Below, one piece after another: positions 58,266 through 64,000 of a DNA stretch of 64,000 nucleotides; position 1 is the first letter of the stretch, and each line of letters begins with the position of its first letter. The notes beneath the pieces are model-generated. The model had not been told where the DNA came from. It saw only the letters and a program-made list of their open reading frames with translations, and made no database searches. The DNA is from Aplidium turbinatum (lineage: Eukaryota; Chordata; Ascidiacea; Aplousobranchia; Polyclinidae). The stretch is from the NCBI GenBank assembly GCA_918807975.1, contig OU964932.1, positions 20,057,501 to 20,121,500 of the forward strand, written 5' to 3'. Position numbers and translations under genes: made by a program.

Positions 58266-58863
58266 CAGTAGAACTCGGTTAATCCGGATTCGGTTAATCC
58301 GGATCTTCGCCTAATCCGGATGAAACTGGAAGTACAAATGATTTGTAATCTTTTTCTTGAGAAACGGCTTCGGATTATCCGGATTATTTAATCCGGATCT
58401 TCGCCTATTCCGGACAAAAGTTGCGCTTTCTCTATCGCTTTATCCGGATTTTCCCGACAGTTTTGCCATTTTATGCTAAAACGTAACGTGGCTTATTGCG
58501 AGAAATTTCTTATCTATCGTTCCGTTAATGTGACGCAACAAATTATTGCGGATTTCTTCTTTTCATGAACAGTAATCCCTCCTAACGCAAAATTCGTGCG
58601 CAAATGCTCAAACTCGTACTGTAACTTGAAAAGATGTCGGTGGAATTTTCGGCGGTATGTCGGTGATGTTTTTCCAATAGAAGACTTTGTTTGATTTTTT
58701 GTAAGTTTTCCAAAGAAACTTGTCTTCTGTAACTGTTTTCAAAAGTTTTGAGTGACTACAGATTATTCCGACACGCATGTCTTAAGATATAACTTTTGCC
58801 AGTGTGTTCTTGCGTTAGACGCAGAGTCTACAAATATATTCGTTTTACTATTATATTCGATTT
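58266..58863 (+). mobile_element. Pogo/Tigger-like element, 5' end only
   Basis: Starts CAGTAGAACTCGGTTAATCCGGA right after TA in pieces, the terminus style of pogo/Tigger elements, followed by reiterated (T)AATCCGGAT motifs to about 58450. No matching right TIR occurs before 58863, where the sequence switches to the start of the second duplicate copy. No coding frame is visible. Confidence 0.65.
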
Positions 58864-59867
58864 TGTTAAAACTATTTGTACGGTAATTATTTAAAATATA
58901 TTGTTATAATGCTCGGGCCTGTTGTATTGTTGTGTCTTATTCATACCTAACCTGTAAGCAAAAGGTATAGCCTAGCCTACATAGGGAACATACAAAAACT
59001 TTATTTTTCGTGGCGAGTTTTGGGAGGGGCTTGAGCCCCCTTAGCCCCATGCTGGGTGCGCTACTGTCTAGTTGACCCTAGCATCATCTAGATATTCCAA
59101 ATCAGGGCTTCTCAAACTTTTTTGTTCTGCGACCTCATTTTGAAAAATATAATATATTTCTATGTGACACCATTATGGGGACATCCACGTTAATGACATT
59201 AAAACAGAGTTATAGTTCTTTTGACTCAATTTGTTTCGGTTCTAGATGACATCGACGGCCAAGGCTGTAAGTGTCACTAGTGGAAGTAGGGCAAAAAGTT
59301 CATTTCACCACAGAACTGTCTGAAGTCTACGATATGTCTCATTAAACTTGAAATTGAACAAGGAAATATTATTGTACCATTTTTGCATTGTTACTTTTTC
59401 TTGTGCAATTTTTTCCAAAAATTGCCAAATACGTTATAACATTAAGTCTATACTGAGTCAAACAAACATTGTGCCAAACTGAACATTCTTATACACCTGT
59501 TTTTCAGTGGCGTCTTCTGAAACCCCCAACAATTTATAAAGATCCAGTTTCATTAGTTCACTTGAAGGCTTCTTATTTGCCATTTTAATAAATCAACATA
59601 AAAGCTTTCTTATACAATAAATAATATTAATTCTACAAAACAAGAATTGATAAACACAAACATAGCTTCAAAAGATAAACAAAAGCTGAGACTTCACTGT
59701 GAAACCACATGGCAAACTTGGCAAGCAGTAGGCTACCAGTTCCACCCACACAGTATTGGTCTCTACAAGTACCGTATGTGAAACTGCCAGGATTAAACTC
59801 TTTAAGAAGCTTTTCCAGTCCAAAGATAGGCCTAAAGATTCAATCAATCAATCACACATCAAAACAA

Positions 59868-60223
59868 GTGAACTTAAAATATTAAGTTCCGACAACAGCA
59901 CTTCAAAAATAAGAAACTTCACTCTGTCAATCTCGGTAATCAGCCTGCATCAAAAGCTTCTACGAGTATGCAAAAACTAACAGGAATAACCCACCAAGGC
60001 TTTGCCAGTCTGAGGATAAAGATTCAAAACCAACCATTATTGACTAATAGATTCTGTTTAAATAAAAATACTGGCAAAGCCATCTTATGGCGGCAAAAGG
60101 TTTATTAATACATTAGCCTATATTTTATCGCTTCTACCTTATTCTAGACTTCTGCTATGTTTGTTGTTTGCATATAATGTTTTTCATTGTGATGGTCAGA
60201 AATAAAACGAATTGAACTGATGT
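59868..60223 (+). repeat. SINE/LINE 3' segment of the same family, copy 2
   Basis: Duplicate of 50640-50995. Confidence 0.55.
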
Positions 60224-60714
60224 TAGTTACCAAACCTACATCTTTTACTGCGCTACAAATACAGTAGCCTACCATAATTTTAATGTTGACAAATTAAACG
60301 AAGTTTGGATTTGTGCTGTGCGGGAGACCCCCTAAACTAGAAAGAGTTGCAATACAAAAAAGAGGAAATCCAGCAGGCCTACTCAGAAAAAGTAAATTTT
60401 CAGTTTAGTTCCGTTTTTTTATTTTTTTATTTCTGACCATCAAAACGAAAAAGCAATATATGACAAACATAGCAGAGGTCTAAAAAAGGTAGAAACGACA
60501 AAACGCGGACGTTATAACGTGCATTATACCAATGCAGGACAATCAGATTAAAATATGGGATGGTCGTAACACCTCAAATGAAATGAAATCAATGAGATTT
60601 GGAAACTGGTGTACTTTTTGACAAAGCTTGTCCTGTTTAATCTATGGCAACCTACATACAGCGATGGGCATGATCTTAGATTACTTTTCATTGTATGATC
60701 ATGACCTTGCAAAT

Positions 60715-61024
60715 CATCTCTGATAGCTCAGTTAGTAAGCGGTTGGCTTAATGAACAAAGTAGCTTCAAGATCAAGCGGCGTTGGTTCGACTCTCTGGGT
60801 GTGCGCTTGAGCCACACATTCTAAGGACTGCTCTCCATTCAACGGCACCTAATGGATGGAAAAATTCCCCGGGCCCTGGCTATAGGCCTAACACTTCAAC
60901 AATCGGAAACTTTACTCTGCCAATCTTATTAACTGCCCCTAGGTCAAAACGCCTCTATAAGTATGCAAAACTGCCAGGAATAACCTATCAAGGCTTTGTC
61001 AGTGTAAAGAGAAAGGTTCATAAC
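60715..61024 (+). repeat. tRNA-derived SINE, head and body, copy 2
   Basis: Duplicate of the 51486-51795 SINE segment. Confidence 0.65.
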
Positions 61025-61776
61025 TGTCACAATCAATGTGCAAGGCCTCGCGTCGGGCTGCTTTGCGTCTTGACAGAATGTGCTGTTTTCATTATGGAAT
61101 TCTGGTGCGGTGTGTTAGCCTATTATCGGTTATGACCTGAAGTACGGTAACTTTTGTATGAGAAATCTGTATTATGTAACGTATTTCTAGAATCGTCTGT
61201 AAGCATGCAATTCTGGAACGTTCTGTTGTTTTTCGTAATTTCTGAGCGTCGTTTGTCATGATGTCATAAGGTTGTTTATCAGTAGGATTGCGAAATATTT
61301 ATTATGTAAGAGTCCTCTACTCCTATGTGACATTCTTTAGACTTCTTTAAGCTTCTGCTTGTTGACATTTATTGCAACTTGACAGAACAATGTGACATTA
61401 CGTAACCTTCTCGATGTTACTTGACCGAAACAACTTTCTATAAATAGTGGTGTAGTTTGCGGAATGATTATTATGAGTTGATTATGAGAGTTGTGTTATG
61501 AGTTGCGGATTGATAGTTGGTGTAGAAATTATTGTTGATTGAGAGTTGAAGTAATCGAATACAAAGTAGATGAGAATGGGTGCTGATATAAATTGTGTTC
61601 GAAATTAGAGTTATTTGAGAAGCCGTTCGTTAAAGTCCTTCAAGAAGTTAGATTGTCATCTCACTAGTAGAACCATTCGACATTCAATTGACTGCTTTTC
61701 GGTTTGACCCATTAAACTACGTCATTGAACCTTCCCAAGTCTTTTTCCTGGTAAGAGATAGAAAGAAATCGTGACA
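61025..61776. mobile_element. Solo LTR (752 bp), copy 2
   Basis: The same solo LTR and TSD in the second duplicate copy. It therefore inserted before the duplication. Confidence 0.75.
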
Positions 61777-62153
61777 ATAACTAACCATCAAAATCAATAT
61801 AATACTATGGTAGGCTAAATAGCCTAGCCTATGTGCTTCTATTTATTTTTGTTTTATTAGTTTGCTGTTTGCTAATAGACCTCTCCTAATTGACCTAAGC
61901 TAATAGACCTCTCCCACGGGTGCATTACCACCCCAAAAGCTCGCCGCTCCTTGCCACTGAGGGGTGTAGCAAGCCGACTCTTCAACGTCTTTGACCTGAC
62001 AAAGTCTATTGTGCTCTTCCTGCCGTGTCAACCATTTGTAGCCTACCTGTGCGTTGTTGATGCGAATAAAAGTTAAACAATTTAAAAGAAACAGATAGGC
62101 TACAACTTTGCTTTTTTATTCTGTTTTACTTACAATCGTGAAATTTAGGCCTA

Positions 62154-62589
62154 CTGAATCAGGTTATCTAGACTCCTGCTCCACTCTGACTCTGATGTAC
62201 CCTATGTGACTCAAACTTCACTTCTGCTCCAATTTTTTTGTGGATAGGCTATTGACTCCAATTTTCATTCGGACTCTGAACGTAAACTATAAGCTAACCC
62301 ACAATTTACATTTTTACTAGCCTATAACTTAGCCTATAGGCTACCTGTCTTATCCCTGTCATTGAACATAAAAACACATTATTGATTGAATAATTTGTTG
62401 CTTGGAAAATAAAACCATGGAAGTTCACAAAAATAACAACTGCAGAGAAGACTATAGCCTATAACTGGCAAATAGCCTAGATAACACTCCAGCTCCTGTT
62501 TTTGCCAAGAAATTCAGACTCCGGCTCCTCCGACTTCTGCCGAAACCCAAGACTCCGGCTCCTAAATGCTTAAAAAACTCCGGCTCCTG
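62154..62589. repeat. Degenerate GACTCC/CTCCGGCTCCT minisatellite, copy 2
   Basis: Duplicate of 52925-53360. Confidence 0.55.
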
Positions 62590-64000
62590 TAAGCTACACC
62601 TCTAAATGGGAGATTGAGTCCAGAGTTGCTACGAATTCCTGGAGAAACCGCCTTTACGGTGGCAAAAGCTTTATCAATAAATTATGCAAGTTTCCGAACC
62701 TGACTGAATTTATTTACTTGTTATGTTTAATTATTCAGTTGCATCATACAGTAAATGAAGGATCCTTGTTTAACTTTTCATCCTTAATAACATCGAGAAA
62801 CCAGAACAGAGGTTGAGAGACATCAGCTCCTATTTCTTATTAGCCTAGAATGATTGAAAGTCGGACATTTTAGGACAAATTAAGTGAAATGTTTTATTTA
62901 TGGTCCGGCACTTCACTAATATCACAGGAAATTTAACCTATAAACAAAACAAAAATTCATTCATTCATTCATTCATTTTATTTTTCGTCATTAACGCGTC
63001 CGGGACGAAAAAGATACTAACTACAAAAATCGATATAAACCTACCAGCACGTTAACGAACGGGAAAAGGTGGCAAAACCTTGAAAGGTTTAAAACGTGCC
63101 TGAATGAAAAATTATGTAGTAGGCTATATATCAGTAGTTAGCACGGCCACAAAACCCAAAAAACAAATAGCCTAGCAAAAAATAAAACAAAAACAGAGAG
63201 AAGCACACATGTAATAATGAATGACAGCCTAATGAAAAGTGTTGTGGATTGAATTTGCCAATTCCAATATTGATGTGGATGAGCAGTCATAATAATAATA
63301 ATAGGATGGAGAAAGAAAACCGGACATAAAAGAAACCCATCCTCAGGCAAAAGCCCGTTTCAATGTGACCCAGGAGAGCAGGTGTTGAGCTCTTTCTATG
63401 GTTAGACTGCACAACACAGTAGCCTAAGACGATTGAGGTTTGTTGTCCAGTTTAACCCTATTTCCTGTGACGTATTTTGGCCAGTTGACTTGCGGAGGGG
63501 GGGGTCGGTGCGACACTATCATTTTCAGCTCGTGTAACTCAAAAACTACGCAAAATAGATCAATCAAATTTTCACATGATGCAGATAATTTATCTGACAA
63601 CATAGCATCGAAAATCTTTTGCAATTTGTTCAACAGCGTAACTTGAAAAATCAAATAATTTGATGGTTGGTCATATTTTTTTATTTGACTTGAGAAATCG
63701 TTTCTTAATTACTTTATAATTGAGTGTGACGGGATAATTCCATTGTGTTGGATTTTAATCTCTTACGCGTGGACGTCGTCCACGCTTCAATGAAATCGTA
63801 ATTGGCGTCTGACTTGCGTTTGCTTGTTGTTTTGCCCGAGGCATTGCAAAAATCTTTCGCTTTGTCTCAACATTTGCAGAGAATGAGACAAAATCACGGC
63901 AAAATAAACTGTTTCAAGTCATTTTTGAGCCAATTGTTATAGTCTACACATTTTCAAATGTACTGTCATCGCTTGATATTAAAACTAAATCAAGCAATGA

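Larger units (their letters stand above)
58864..64000 (+). repeat. Large direct duplication, copy 2, running off the window end
   Basis: Second copy of 49636-54771. Its start joins a pogo-like 5' fragment directly, with shared bases TGTTAAAAC. Because the match continues to the last base of the window, its true length is unknown. A head-to-tail tandem would have a 9.2-kb unit. Confidence 0.95.

Overview
The window looks like invertebrate metazoan genomic DNA: AT-rich, sparsely coding, with spliced genes whose exons are mostly 60-460 bp and a heavy, multi-class transposon load. Two host genes are supported by homology plus consistent splice sites and phases. One is a Cdc42-effector (BORG/CEP) gene on the + strand (10154-11926, three coding exons). 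The other is a DNAJC17-type J-domain/RRM splicing-associated gene on the - strand (40305-47006, eight recognised exons, first exon not found). A BORG gene fits a deuterostome or another non-ecdysozoan animal. I cannot place the species; an ascidian is only a guess.

Layout. 1-10 kb: no recognisable gene, one ~240-bp hairpin and several short palindromic MITEs. 10-12 kb: the CDC42EP-like gene. 15-19.4 kb: a cluster of DNA transposons, namely a 277-bp hAT MITE, a 3.47-kb foldback-like element whose arms carry tandem ~13-bp units and which has a perfect 9-bp target-site duplication (TSD), and a 175-bp relative. A third relative lies at 29.5 kb. 20-33 kb: gene-poor, with hairpin MITEs, SINE-like fragments and G-tract hAT MITEs. 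33.2-38.5 kb: a complete and apparently very young Ty3/Gypsy LTR retrotransposon with 250-bp LTRs that look identical, a 5-bp TSD and one 1,599-aa gag-pol ORF. Its primer-binding site is a 15-nt perfect reverse complement of its own LTR, which suggests self-priming as in Tf1. 40.3-47 kb: the DNAJC17 gene, whose introns hold a SINE, an inverted pair of LINE fragments and a decayed transposon-derived reading frame. 47.9-49.8 kb: a 1.9-kb hAT element with a second hAT nested inside.

49.6-64 kb: a near-identical direct duplication. 49636-54771 recurs at 58864-64000 and runs off the window end. The unit would be about 9.2 kb if this is a tandem duplication. The duplicated block carries tRNA-derived SINE sequence, a 752-bp solo LTR with a 5-bp TSD, and a decayed GACTCC-type minisatellite. 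The single-copy part between the copies (54.8-58.9 kb) contains two nested palindromes: ~300-bp outer inverted arms enclosing a 1,010-bp perfect-structure mariner palindrome made of two 3' halves of a DD(D/E) transposase, followed by the 5' end of a pogo/Tigger-like element that is cut off at the duplication junction.

The two host genes have no evident functional link. Most of the window's content is transposons, their nesting and their rearrangements.
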